Source: Actinomadura alba | GTDB lineage: Bacteria; Actinomycetota; Actinomycetes; Streptosporangiales; Streptosporangiaceae | Assembly: GCF_014323705.1 (NCBI RefSeq) | Contig: NZ_JABVEC010000014.1 | Location: forward strand, 124,001-188,000 | Direction: 5' to 3' | DNA: 64,000 nt | In this document: in pieces, positions 46,159-54,156 of the stretch | Layout of the letters: the number at the start of each line of letters is the position of its first letter | Position numbering within the stretch: the stretch's first letter is position 1 | Notes under the pieces: generated by a model | Seen by the model: only the letters and a program-made list of their open reading frames with translations | Told to the model about the DNA's origin: nothing | Database searches by the model: none | Position numbers and translations under genes: made by a program

Positions 46159-46915
46159 ATGAGGAGCTCCGTGGGCTTCGCCGCCGTGGGCGTCGCAGGC
46201 GCGATGCTGGCGGTTTCGGCGTGCTCGATCACGTGGGGCGGGAGCGCGGTCGATACCCGCAAGAAGGCCGAGACCATCGGCCTGGTGATCAACCGGTCCC
46301 GCGAGACCCACACCGCTGAGGATTTCGCCCGGCGGGCCGTCTCGCTGAGCGGCACGGGTTTGGAGGTCAAGGCCCTGGAGGCGAAGGGCGACAAACGAAA
46401 GGGCGGAGCGGTCATCGTCATCAGCCTGACGGTGACGCGGTCGTCCGGCATGTACGGAGAGCCGGAGACCGTGACGCAGTGCTACCGCTACACCATTCGC
46501 GACGGCATGCACGACCACGAACCTCAGCGCGTCGACTGCCCCAACCGTGATCCGCTGGCTCTCCCGACTCCTTCTCCCACCCCGGTCTGGCGCCTTCCAC
46601 AGGGGGCTGAACAGCGGTTGCGTACGGCACTTCGCGGAATGCCCACGCGGGATCGCCATGACCCCGGCGGTGCGGGCCGTGGTGAAGCGCGCCGTGCGGG
46701 GCCCGGGTGTGACCCACGATGTCATCGCGTCAGCGGGCGCGGTGGGGATCGCGGTGTCGGCGGACCGGTACGACTGCGTCATGGCGAGGATCCTCGACGG
46801 GAGGAGCGGCCAGGTGGAGGTGTGGCGCCCGGCACGCGTCTACCTTCAGCCCGGTGAACTGGGCTGCGGCGCTGACGCCGCCGCAGCGGGCGGCGGGCAA
46901 CGCTCGCCCCACTGA
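46159..46915 (+). pseudogene. Lipoprotein gene with a frameshift
   Basis: The first frame starts MRSSVGFAAVGVAGAMLAVSAC, a lipoprotein signal with lipobox Cys, and runs convincingly to about 46655 ('QRLRTALRG'). It then becomes Arg/Gly-rich nonsense. The sensible continuation ('AVRAVVKRAVRGPGVTHDVI', 'YDCVMARILDGRSGQVEVWRPARVYLQPGELGC') is in the frame +1 beginning near 46660 and stops at 46915. A one-base loss or two-base gain around 46640-46670 explains it. Either a pseudogene or a sequencing error. The intact form would be a secreted lipoprotein of about 250 aa, function unknown. Confidence 0.65.
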
Positions 46916-47032
46916 GACCACCCCGCCGCCGGACCGTCCGGAGATAAGTACGAGGTGAACCCGCAAGCGTGATCTCTCCCGCCTCATTCCTCGGCCTCTC
47001 GTCAGTGCGGTCGTGCGCCGTCCCGGGGAGGC

Positions 47033-47650
47033 TCAGGCCGGGGTGGAGCCGGGGTCCAGGCCGAGGTGCAGACCCAGCTTGTACCGGCGGTACTGCTCGG
47101 CCAGCACATTCTCGGGCAGTACCGGCCACAGGGTGAGTCCGCCCGTCCGCCGGTCGACGACGACCACCCGCTCGTGCTCGCCCTGGCCGTACGGGATCGG
47201 GCGCGCGATGTAGCCCTCGGCGAACTCCTCCACCACCACGGCCACGCGAAGCGCGCCACCGCGCGTGAGCCACGTCTCGGCACGCCGCCACGCCTCCGCC
47301 CTGTCGATTCCGTACGGCTGAGCGCCCAAATAGGCGGTCAGCGCCTCCGCCGTCCGCCGCAGCGTCCGGCATGGCTCGGCCGTCCCGCAGCTCAAGCACC
47401 TCTGCGTTCCGTCGGCGTCGGCCCTGTACCTGTGCGTCCCGACCGCCGCGCTCAGCGCGGCCGCGCCGGCCAGGGTCAGCCGGCGAGCCCTTCTGAGGAA
47501 CGCCGCCGTGTGGCCGTCCACCAGGCCGCGAGCCGCGAGATCCTCCAGCGCGGCGCCGATCCCGGTGGGGTCGGCGCGCATCGCGACCGTCATCAGCTCC
47601 CGCACCCGTACCTCGGCGAGCTCGTGCAGTTCCGCACCTGTGCGGGTCAT
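47033..47650 (-). CDS. Hypothetical protein coupled to RsbW-like ATPase
   Basis: 205 aa. No family recognised. The N-terminal half is helical. The middle holds a Cys-rich site 'QRCLSCGTAEPCRTLRR' (three Cys, possible metal binding). The C-terminal part is a small beta-domain ending 'PENVLAEQYRRYKLGLHLG'. Its ATG overlaps the stop of the ATP-binding protein (47647-47650), so the two are co-translated and probably cooperate. Confidence 0.6.
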   Translation of the reverse strand: MTRTGAELHELAEVRVRELMTVAMRADPTGIGAALEDLAARGLVDGHTAAFLRRARRLTLAGAAALSAAVGTHRYRADADGTQRCLSCGTAEPCRTLRRTAEALTAYLGAQPYGIDRAEAWRRAETWLTRGGALRVAVVVEEFAEGYIARPIPYGQGEHERVVVVDRRTGGLTLWPVLPENVLAEQYRRYKLGLHLGLDPGSTPA

Positions 47651-48081
47651 GCGCTGACCTGCCCAGCGGCGGCGACGTCGAAGACCGCCGTGACGGTCCG
47701 GCCTTCGCTGTTCCCGAACCAGCCCCAGCGGTCGGCCAGTACCGAGACGGTGCGCAGGCCGCGTCCGGACTCGGCGAGTTCCGTGGCCTCCACGGCGACG
47801 GGCTCGGTGGGGCCGCCTTGATCCGTCACCGTGATCGCGACGGTGTGCGGACTCCGGTCGATCTCGAGGGTGACCGAACCGCCCGGCTGCCCGGACTTGG
47901 TGTGCCGTAGCGCGTTGACCACGAGTTCGTCGGCGGCGAGCAGCACGTCATCGAGGGCGTCGCAGTCCTGCAGCAACATCGCGACGAGCCGCCGTGCCGT
48001 GGCCACCTCCTCGGCACCGCCGGAAAAGACTCGCCGCCAGCGCAGAGGGCCGGGCGCCAAGGCCGTGAACGTCAGGGGCAT
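47647..48081 (-). CDS. RsbW/SpoIIAB-like ATP-binding protein
   Basis: 144 aa from ATG 48081 (AGGTG upstream; GTG 48093 is possible). GHKL ATPase fold: N-box 'LAADELVVNALRHT', G1 'VTDQGGP', G2 'ESGRGLRTV'. Such proteins are anti-sigma kinases or stand-alone regulators, and often accompany XRE-DUF397 pairs in AbaA/WhiJ-like loci. It is divergent from the second XRE gene, which fits. Confidence 0.85.
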   Translation of the reverse strand: MPLTFTALAPGPLRWRRVFSGGAEEVATARRLVAMLLQDCDALDDVLLAADELVVNALRHTKSGQPGGSVTLEIDRSPHTVAITVTDQGGPTEPVAVEATELAESGRGLRTVSVLADRWGWFGNSEGRTVTAVFDVAAAGQVSA

Positions 48082-48093
48082 CGGGCACCTCAC

Positions 48094-48455
48094 GGGTAAG
48101 GGAATGAGCCGTCGTCGAACGGCCCGATCGATCGAACCGTCAGGACCCCCATCGTCACAGCCCGTGTCCGGGTCGGTACGGAGATTCGTGCCCTAATCCG
48201 GCCATCCGCTTGATTTGCACGCCCGACGACAAAACATGCCCGCTGCGGACGCGCCAGCGCCGGCACCGTCGCTCACGCACGTGCGGATCGAGCACGTGCA
48301 GGGTCCAATCAGCGGCAACAGACCCATGTCCGCATCCGGCCACGCCTTTTGGTTGCCGCACGTGACCACTGAGGTCCCTGTTCAATACGCACCGTAGTCA
48401 AAGATACGTTCGATTACCGCGCTGAAGCCGCGGACTCATCCCGCTTGGAGTCACG
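48094..48455. other. Divergent regulatory region of the RsbW-like and second XRE genes
   Basis: 362 bases with no gene. It contains the 48199-48222 element (see 36003-36026), a CGCATCCGGCCAC element at 48331, and the block at 48379-48404 that is identical to one before the third XRE gene. Confidence 0.6.
48331..48413 (+). promoter_or_regulatory. Conserved XRE-locus upstream module, copy B
   Basis: CGCATCCGGCCAC at 48331 is followed 49 bases on by a 26-base block (48379-48404; begins TGTTCAATACGCACCGTAGT) and then GTTCGAT. The same parts with 50-base spacing occur at 58481-58565. Constant spacing and identity suggest a promoter plus operator shared by the two regulators. Confidence 0.6.
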
Positions 48456-49337
48456 ATGAGCAGTCCATTCGTACGACGCCGCCGGCTCGCGGCCGAACTG
48501 CGTACCCTGCGAGAGGAGCGCGACCTGACGACCGACGAACTCGCCCGGCTCATCCACCAGTCCCGCTCCAAGATCAGTCGGCTGGAGAACGGGCAACTCC
48601 GTCCCGACCTCGCCGAGCTCATGGACTTACTCGACGCCCTCGAGGTCACCGGCGATCGGTGGGACAGGGTCGTACGGCTGGCGCGCGACGCTGCCGCGCG
48701 CGGCTGGTGGGACTCCTTCGGCGACGCGATGGGCGCCCGGCAGCGGCTGTACGCCGATCTGGAGTCCGGCGCTGAGAGCATCCGCAGCTACAACCAGACG
48801 GGAATTCCGGCGATCCTGCAGACCCGTGAGTTCATCGCGGCGCTGGTCGAGCTGGACCAGGGCGAGGGGCCGGTCGACTACCGTCCCGAGCGCATGACAG
48901 ATGCCCGGCTGCACCGGCAGCGCAGATTGCTCAGCCCGGACGGCCCCACCTACGACATGGTGCTCGACGAGTTCGTGGTGCGCCGGCTCGGGGTTCCACC
49001 GGCGGTGATGGCCGCTCAGCTCAGGCACCTGATCGAGGTGGTATCCGCCGAGCCGCGCGTCACGGTTCGGGCCCTTCCGTACGACGCCCGCATCACCGGC
49101 GGCCTGTTGCCGAAGTCGTCGTTCTTCCTCTATGCCTTCCCCGATCCGGCCGACCCGCCAATGGCGGTCGTCGACACCGTCACCACCGATCTCGTCCATA
49201 CCGAGCGGCGCGAAGTATCGCGGTATACAGGACATTACGACCGTCTCTGCCGAGTCGCGCTGTCGCCCGCCGACAGCCTCACCTTCCTCGGCAAGGCGGC
49301 CGACCAGATGTCCGACGAGGCAGGACGGCGTTCATGA
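48456..49337 (+). CDS. XRE-family regulator with DUF5753 (Scr1-like), copy 2
   Basis: 293 aa, the same length and layout as the copies at 36123 and 58607. Helix-turn-helix: 'LRTLREERDLTTDELARLIHQSRSKISRLENGQ'. DUF5753: 'RGWWDSFGDAMGARQRLYADLE', 'YNQTGIPAILQTREFI', 'VTVRALPYDARITGGLLPKSSFFLY'. It is coupled to a DUF397 gene by overlap and divergent from an RsbW-like gene, recalling AbaA/WhiJ loci. The RiPP cluster lies directly downstream, so it may regulate that cluster. Confidence 0.88.
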   Translation: MSSPFVRRRRLAAELRTLREERDLTTDELARLIHQSRSKISRLENGQLRPDLAELMDLLDALEVTGDRWDRVVRLARDAAARGWWDSFGDAMGARQRLYADLESGAESIRSYNQTGIPAILQTREFIAALVELDQGEGPVDYRPERMTDARLHRQRRLLSPDGPTYDMVLDEFVVRRLGVPPAVMAAQLRHLIEVVSAEPRVTVRALPYDARITGGLLPKSSFFLYAFPDPADPPMAVVDTVTTDLVHTERREVSRYTGHYDRLCRVALSPADSLTFLGKAADQMSDEAGRRS

Positions 49338-49525
49338 CAGCGAAGTACCCCCACTGGCGCAAGTCACGACGCAGCGACCCGAACGGAGAGTGCGTCGAGG
49401 TGGCGCTGGCCGCCGACGGCACCATCGGCGTCCGCGACTCCAAGGCCGGAGTGGCCGGCCCCGTGCTCGAATTCACCCGACCAGAGTGGGCCGCCTTCGT
49501 CAGCCGCGTGCGCCGGTCCGGCTAG
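49334..49525 (+). CDS. DUF397 small partner protein, copy 2
   Basis: 63 aa. 'KYPHWRKSRRSDPNGECVEVA', 'GTIGVRDSKAG' and 'LEFTRPEWAAFV' are the DUF397 core. ATGA overlap with the XRE gene. Probable cognate partner of that regulator. Confidence 0.88.
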   Translation: MTAKYPHWRKSRRSDPNGECVEVALAADGTIGVRDSKAGVAGPVLEFTRPEWAAFVSRVRRSG

Positions 49526-49952
49526 CGGACGCTTCCTACAATGCTCGGGCGAGCACGCTGACGACCGTGATGTGCACACCGCGGCCGCCGGGACGTGTAC
49601 ATCACCGTTCACCGGCTCCCTGTTCCGAACGGCACGGGAGCAGCCCGCTCCAACATCGACCGTGGACAGCAGATCGGGTGCGAAAGATACACGAGCACCC
49701 GCCAAGTACGGATACAAACAGGCCTCGGCAATTCCGGCTGTGGACAAGGCGGCACCGCACTGCACAGCTGAACGATCAGCAGATGAGAGCGGCCATGGGA
49801 GGCGGCAACCGGCGGGGCAGGCCGCGTCGAGCGGTTGCCGGAGGCGGCCACAAATCGGTCTTGACCGGACCGGGCCGCAGGGCGCACCCTGGCGGAGGAC
49901 TCGTCCCTATGCGGGCGTCACGATCACTGGCGTGTAAGACGCAGGAGGTGCC
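49526..49952 (+). other. Leader region of the RiPP cluster
   Basis: 427 bases between the DUF397 gene and the precursor. Several short frames cross it but none has a ribosome-binding site or plausible protein. It ends with GCAGGAGGTGCC, a strong ribosome-binding site for the precursor. Promoter presumed here. Base composition is less G+C-rich than the surroundings. Confidence 0.5.
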
Positions 49953-50336
49953 ATGGAGGAAATAGAGCTGACTAATGAACAGCAGCAATTCCTGGCCAGA
50001 GTGCAGGAACTTCGCCGGCAGGCTGCCGCGCAGGTAAGTAAACTGCGTGCGGAGCGACTGAGCGCGATCGATGCCGAGGCTCGCGAGGAAACGCTGAGGG
50101 CCGAAAGAAAGATCATTGATCTGCGCGGCGACCAATGGCCTGGCTGGATCCTCGCCGACCAGCCATTTGACAACTTCAACAATTGGGACAACTTCGACAA
50201 CTGGGATGACTGGAACGACTGGACCAACACCAACAGCTCGGTTCATCTCACGGACTACCCGCATCTCCGCGACGCCGTCGACCTCGGTCGACCGTTCGGG
50301 GGCGCGGGACCCGGGGTGACCGATCCGCTACCGTGA
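49953..50336 (+). CDS. RiPP precursor with seven aromatic-X-Asn/Asp triplets (triceptide-like)
   Basis: 127 aa; ATG with GGAGG upstream. Residues 1-60 are a charged helical leader (LARVQELRRQAAAQVSKLRA). Residues 72-92 are seven consecutive triplets: FDN, FNN, WDN, FDN at 72-83, then WDD, WND, WTN at 84-92. Each aromatic residue is followed two positions later by Asn or Asp, exactly the spacing used by cyclophane-forming radical SAM enzymes (aromatic ring to C-beta of X3). A 35-residue follower contains HLTDYPHLRDAVDLGRPFGG. The stop overlaps the modifying enzyme's GTG. I recall an 'AmcA' multiple-cyclophane family name that may apply; membership is untested. Confidence 0.8.
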   Translation: MEEIELTNEQQQFLARVQELRRQAAAQVSKLRAERLSAIDAEAREETLRAERKIIDLRGDQWPGWILADQPFDNFNNWDNFDNWDDWNDWTNTNSSVHLTDYPHLRDAVDLGRPFGGAGPGVTDPLP

Positions 50337-52372
50337 TTGCCGAGGGCATTCGTGTCCTTGCGCTGGCGCGGGAATGGCGCGCGGTTACCGACCTTGCCGT
50401 CAACGGGGGCACCTATGTCGTCGACAGCGGCCGCTATCTGCCCACGCCCGAGGGTGCGCAACGTTACCGCAGCGGGGTATATCGGCCGCGCGACGACTGG
50501 CGGCGCGTGACCAAGACGGAGCGCGACCTGCTGCTCGGCATCACTGGCAAGGACGATCTGCACAACACCGTGATCCTGCTCGACGCGCCGGGCGAGTTGC
50601 TTCATCGCGCCTGGGATATGCGCCTGGATGCGATGACCCGGTCGCGCGCCGAGCACCAGGAGGGCAAGCGGCACGCGCTGCCGTTTCTCATCGCGTGTGT
50701 CTCGGAATGGCTGGTCGAGAAGGTCTTCCAGCCGTTTGAGCTGTGCAGCGCGGAGGTCAACTTCACCCACCCACCGCGCGTGTCCACGACGTACGACAGT
50801 GAGCAGGGGCGGGACCGCGGCCTGCATGTGGACAACTGGGGTCATCCGCGGCGGATGCCACAAGAACGTGGTGCGGCCGGCATCCGGGTGGGGGTCAACC
50901 TGGGTCGCGAAAGCCGAGCGTTCGTGTTCGTCAACCTTGGCCTGTCGGAATGCGCCGAGGCTCTGCGGGAAGAGCCGCTCGATAATCACCTCGCCACCGC
51001 ACTGGCCGATCGGAACGCCTCCGCACTTGCGGAATGCTTTCTGGACCGCAATCCTGGCTATTCTGTGACACGAGTCGTGCTGCGCCCCGGTCAGGCGTAC
51101 ATCGCGCCCGTGCAGAACATCGTCCATGACGGCTATACCGCCGGGCGCCGCACCTTGGACGTCAATCTCCAACTGTCGTCCAATCACTTCGTTCACCGCG
51201 AGGAGTTCGACGCGCGTGCAGTACAGGTAAAGCGACGGACCCGGCCAGCGCGGACCACCGGCACGCGCCGATACGGCCCGCTCCAGTTGCTGATCGTCCA
51301 GGGAACGCCGCTGTGCAACATCGACTGCGATTACTGCTATCTGCCGGATCGCACCGTTCATCGGCCCATGTCTCTCGGCACGTTCCAGCAGACGCTGAAC
51401 CGGGTGGCCGAGGCCGATCTGGTCGAGCGCGAGTTCACAGTGGTCTGGCATGCCGGTGAGCCGCTGGTGATGGGCCGGGAGTTCTACGAAAGCGCCTGGG
51501 AACTCTCTCGAGAGTGCGCGCGGCAGGGCGGCTTCACGATCACCCACTCCATTCAGACCAACGGCCTGCTCGTCGATTCTCGCTGGTGCGAGCTGTTCAC
51601 CCGTCTCGGCTTCCGGGTTGGGCTGAGTATCGACGGCCCCGCGCACATCCATGACAGCAATCGCCGCAGCAGGGCCGGGCGCGGCACACATGCCCGCGTG
51701 ATGCGTGCCGTACGCCTGCTCCAAGAGCACAAAGTCCCGTTCTCGTTGATCGCGGTGGTGAGCTCCGCGATGCTCCCGTACCCCGAGGAGTTCGCCGACT
51801 TCTTTGTCGCCAACGGCATACCGGAGATCGGCTTTAACATCGAGGAACGTGAGGGCGTAAACACCTCCTCCAGCCTGGAAGGCCATGAGGAGGAATACCG
51901 GGTATTCCTGCGGACGCTCTACCGCGCGGCACGCGAAAGAAACCTACGGATTCGCGAGTTCAACACGGCAGAGCAGCACATCCTGTTCGCCTCAGGAGTC
52001 CGCTCGGCCCAGGCCACGCCGTTCCAGCTTCTGAACGTGGACTCTGGCGGCGCCTTTTCCACATTTTCCCCGGAACTGCTCGGTCACCGGCATCCACAGC
52101 ACGGCGAATTCACGATCGGCAACGTGTGGAAGGACTCGATCCGCGACGCGATGAAATCCGATCGGTTCCGTGCCCTGCTCGCCGAAATCGACGAGGGCGT
52201 ACGGCTGTGCGGGGCAAGTTGCCGCTACTTCCCGCTGTGCGGTGGTGGGGCCCCATCGAACAAGTGGTTCGAAAACGATACCTTCGCCTCCACGGAGACA
52301 CTGGAGTGCCGCCTGACCAAGCAGGCGGTCATCGACGTGGTCCTCGACGGAATCACGCAGGACCTGCGGTGA
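50333..52372 (+). CDS. 2OG-Fe(II) oxygenase-like / radical SAM-SPASM fusion enzyme
   Basis: 679 aa. Residues 1-290 look like a 2-oxoglutarate/Fe(II) oxygenase: His165-x-Asp167 (GLHVDNWG), His265 (NIVHDGYTAGR) and Arg272 as a likely 2OG anchor. Residues 315-679 are radical SAM with Cys328-x3-Cys332-x2-Cys335 (PLCNIDCDYCYLP), 'VWHAGEPLVMG', 'SIQTNGLLVD' and 'GLSIDGPAHIHD'. A SPASM region at the end has several Cys (LCGASCRYFPLCGGG). The predicted role is to crosslink the precursor's aromatic rings to Asn/Asp C-beta and hydroxylate the same core. GTG start overlaps the precursor stop, and the end overlaps the JmjC gene. A fusion of this kind is unusual. Confidence 0.85.
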   Translation: MIAEGIRVLALAREWRAVTDLAVNGGTYVVDSGRYLPTPEGAQRYRSGVYRPRDDWRRVTKTERDLLLGITGKDDLHNTVILLDAPGELLHRAWDMRLDAMTRSRAEHQEGKRHALPFLIACVSEWLVEKVFQPFELCSAEVNFTHPPRVSTTYDSEQGRDRGLHVDNWGHPRRMPQERGAAGIRVGVNLGRESRAFVFVNLGLSECAEALREEPLDNHLATALADRNASALAECFLDRNPGYSVTRVVLRPGQAYIAPVQNIVHDGYTAGRRTLDVNLQLSSNHFVHREEFDARAVQVKRRTRPARTTGTRRYGPLQLLIVQGTPLCNIDCDYCYLPDRTVHRPMSLGTFQQTLNRVAEADLVEREFTVVWHAGEPLVMGREFYESAWELSRECARQGGFTITHSIQTNGLLVDSRWCELFTRLGFRVGLSIDGPAHIHDSNRRSRAGRGTHARVMRAVRLLQEHKVPFSLIAVVSSAMLPYPEEFADFFVANGIPEIGFNIEEREGVNTSSSLEGHEEEYRVFLRTLYRAARERNLRIREFNTAEQHILFASGVRSAQATPFQLLNVDSGGAFSTFSPELLGHRHPQHGEFTIGNVWKDSIRDAMKSDRFRALLAEIDEGVRLCGASCRYFPLCGGGAPSNKWFENDTFASTETLECRLTKQAVIDVVLDGITQDLR

Positions 52373-53580
52373 GCGCCCAGGACCGGCACACCTGGCGTTG
52401 GCTACTTCATCCGTACAAGATTGACGTCTACCTGCGGACTTATTTCGAACAACGGCCGCTGCACATTCACCGCGCAAATTCGGAGCACTACGGAGAGCTG
52501 CTGACAGTGGTTCAGCTCGGCAACCTGATCGCGTCAGGTCTCTTTCGGCATCCGTCGATCCGTTTGGTCCGCGACGAGGTACCGCTGCCGCCGCAGTCCT
52601 ACATCCGGGAGATTTCCGCACCAGGCGGGGCGCGCGTCGCAGCGATCGACCCACAGCGCGTCATGTCCGCCTACCGCGACGGCTGTACGGTTGTCTGCCC
52701 CGCGATAAACCGGTACTGGCGGCCGCTGGCTCTCCTGTGCCGCGGTCTGGAGGCCGAGTCGGGCTACGACGTGCAGGCCAACGCGTACCTGACCCCGCCG
52801 GCTTCGGTCGGATTCGCACCGCACTGGGATTCCCATGACGTGCTCGTCGTGCAACTCCAGGGGGCCAAACGCTGGTTCGTCTTCGATCGGCCCCAGCGGA
52901 GGCTGCCGCTCGACGACGAGGTGTGCCGATCGGCTGAGACGACCGGTGAGTTCACCGAGATCGGGCTCGATCAGGGAGACCTGTTGTACGTTCCGCGCGG
53001 GCATGTTCACCAGGCGGCCAGCCTGGACAGCGAGTCATTGCACGTATCGATCACCGTCAAGCCGCCGAGCTGGTACGACGTGCTGCGCACCGCGCTGGAC
53101 GAACGAGTGCGGTCCGATCCATCGCTACGGGCCGCGGCGCCGTTTGGCTACCTCAATGATCAGATTCTTGAGGACGGCGATGCCGCTGCGCCCACTGCCG
53201 CCGGGCTCGATCTCACGAACGCGCTGAGGGCCACGGCAGATCGATTCGTCCTCGGCCGCCTCACCTATCCGTCCGGGCTCTTCGACCTCGCCGATCGTCA
53301 CGTCGCCGGCCCCCTACGGCCACGGCCGGATCTGATCTTTCGGGTGAGCGAGGTCGGCGAACGAGTCAAGCTGTTGTTCCCCGGCGGTGGCACGCTGGAG
53401 TTCCCGGCCGCCTTCGCCACCGCACTGCGGTACGTGGCGGCGGCCAAGCACGTGACCATCGATTCTGTAGCGGCGTTTCTTCCCCCTCCGGAGGCGGAGC
53501 ACCTGCTCGCCGAACTCGTGGACCATGGACTGCTCGTGCCAGTAACAGGATCTGAGGAGCTGGGGAGGGTACCGCCATGA
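52369..53580 (+). CDS. JmjC/cupin-type 2OG oxygenase (ROXA/FIH-like)
   Basis: 403 aa, GTG start overlapping the radical SAM gene stop. N-terminal JmjC fold with Fe ligands His152-x-Asp154 (APHWDSHDV) and His214 (VPRGHVHQA), and 'GAKRWFVFDRP' as in ribosomal-oxygenase/No66-type proteins. A C-terminal winged-helix-like part resembles the dimerisation domains of that family. ROXA and FIH relatives hydroxylate Arg, His or Asn C-beta in proteins. Here it most likely hydroxylates the precursor's Asn/Asp residues. Cluster position makes a ribosomal target less likely. Confidence 0.85.
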   Translation: MSAQDRHTWRWLLHPYKIDVYLRTYFEQRPLHIHRANSEHYGELLTVVQLGNLIASGLFRHPSIRLVRDEVPLPPQSYIREISAPGGARVAAIDPQRVMSAYRDGCTVVCPAINRYWRPLALLCRGLEAESGYDVQANAYLTPPASVGFAPHWDSHDVLVVQLQGAKRWFVFDRPQRRLPLDDEVCRSAETTGEFTEIGLDQGDLLYVPRGHVHQAASLDSESLHVSITVKPPSWYDVLRTALDERVRSDPSLRAAAPFGYLNDQILEDGDAAAPTAAGLDLTNALRATADRFVLGRLTYPSGLFDLADRHVAGPLRPRPDLIFRVSEVGERVKLLFPGGGTLEFPAAFATALRYVAAAKHVTIDSVAAFLPPPEAEHLLAELVDHGLLVPVTGSEELGRVPP

Positions 53581-54110
53581 CGCCACAGTACGACGTGGTT
53601 CTGGCATCCGGTTGCCCGAGCAGCTCACCGGCGAGGCCATCGAGGAGATCGCGAACTGCAGGAAGGTCTTCACCATCCTCGGCCACGATGACCTCGGCTG
53701 GCTGACCGAGCTGACCGCCGCGCCCGTGGAGAGCGTGTATGAGGACTATGACCATGCCAGACCGCGTACCCGCAACTACGAGGAGGCGGCAGCCAAGATC
53801 GCACAAGCCGCCCACACCAAGGCGCCCGTGGTCTATCTCACCCGGGGAGCGCCTTGGCATTCGACACGGTGTCGGCCCTTCTCCTAGGCGACCCGTCGCT
53901 GTCGGTGCGGGTGATTCCGAGGATCTCATCGGTCGAGGCCATCCTCGCTGCGCTGGGGATCGCGTGGCGATCCGGTATCACTGTCACAGACACCGAGGAA
54001 GCGGTCACGCACCAACGTGCGTTCTCGACCGATTTGACCCATGCGCTGATGCTGCCGGGAGTGTTCGGCAGCGAGTTTCCCTCGATCGGCCGCCCGCCGA
54101 CCGCAGGTCA
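53577..54110 (+). pseudogene. Decayed tetrapyrrole-methylase-family SAM methyltransferase
   Basis: Three frames together read like one protein. ATG 53577 gives MTPQYDVVLASG, then stops. The next frame from 53612 reads 'PEQLTGEAIEEIANCRKVFTI', 'ESVYEDYDHARPRTRNYEEAAAKIAQAA' and VVYLTRGAP. The third from 53854 reads LAFDTVSALLLGDPSL, 'RVIPRISSVEAILAALGI' and 'LPGVFGSEFPSIGRPPTA', then decays. That is the fold of tetrapyrrole (corrin/porphyrin) methylases, which also includes peptide N-methyltransferases such as those of borosins. At least two frameshifts and a lost C-terminus make it a pseudogene. It was probably the fourth gene of the RiPP operon. Confidence 0.65.
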
Positions 54111-54156
54111 GCGGCGACCAATGCGAACAACTACAAGATCACGCGACTTCGCCGGG

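Noticed and set aside
49572..49937. 121-residue frame upstream of the RiPP precursor
   Set aside because: No ribosome-binding site, Arg/Pro/Ala-rich composition typical of a shadow frame, no family resemblance.
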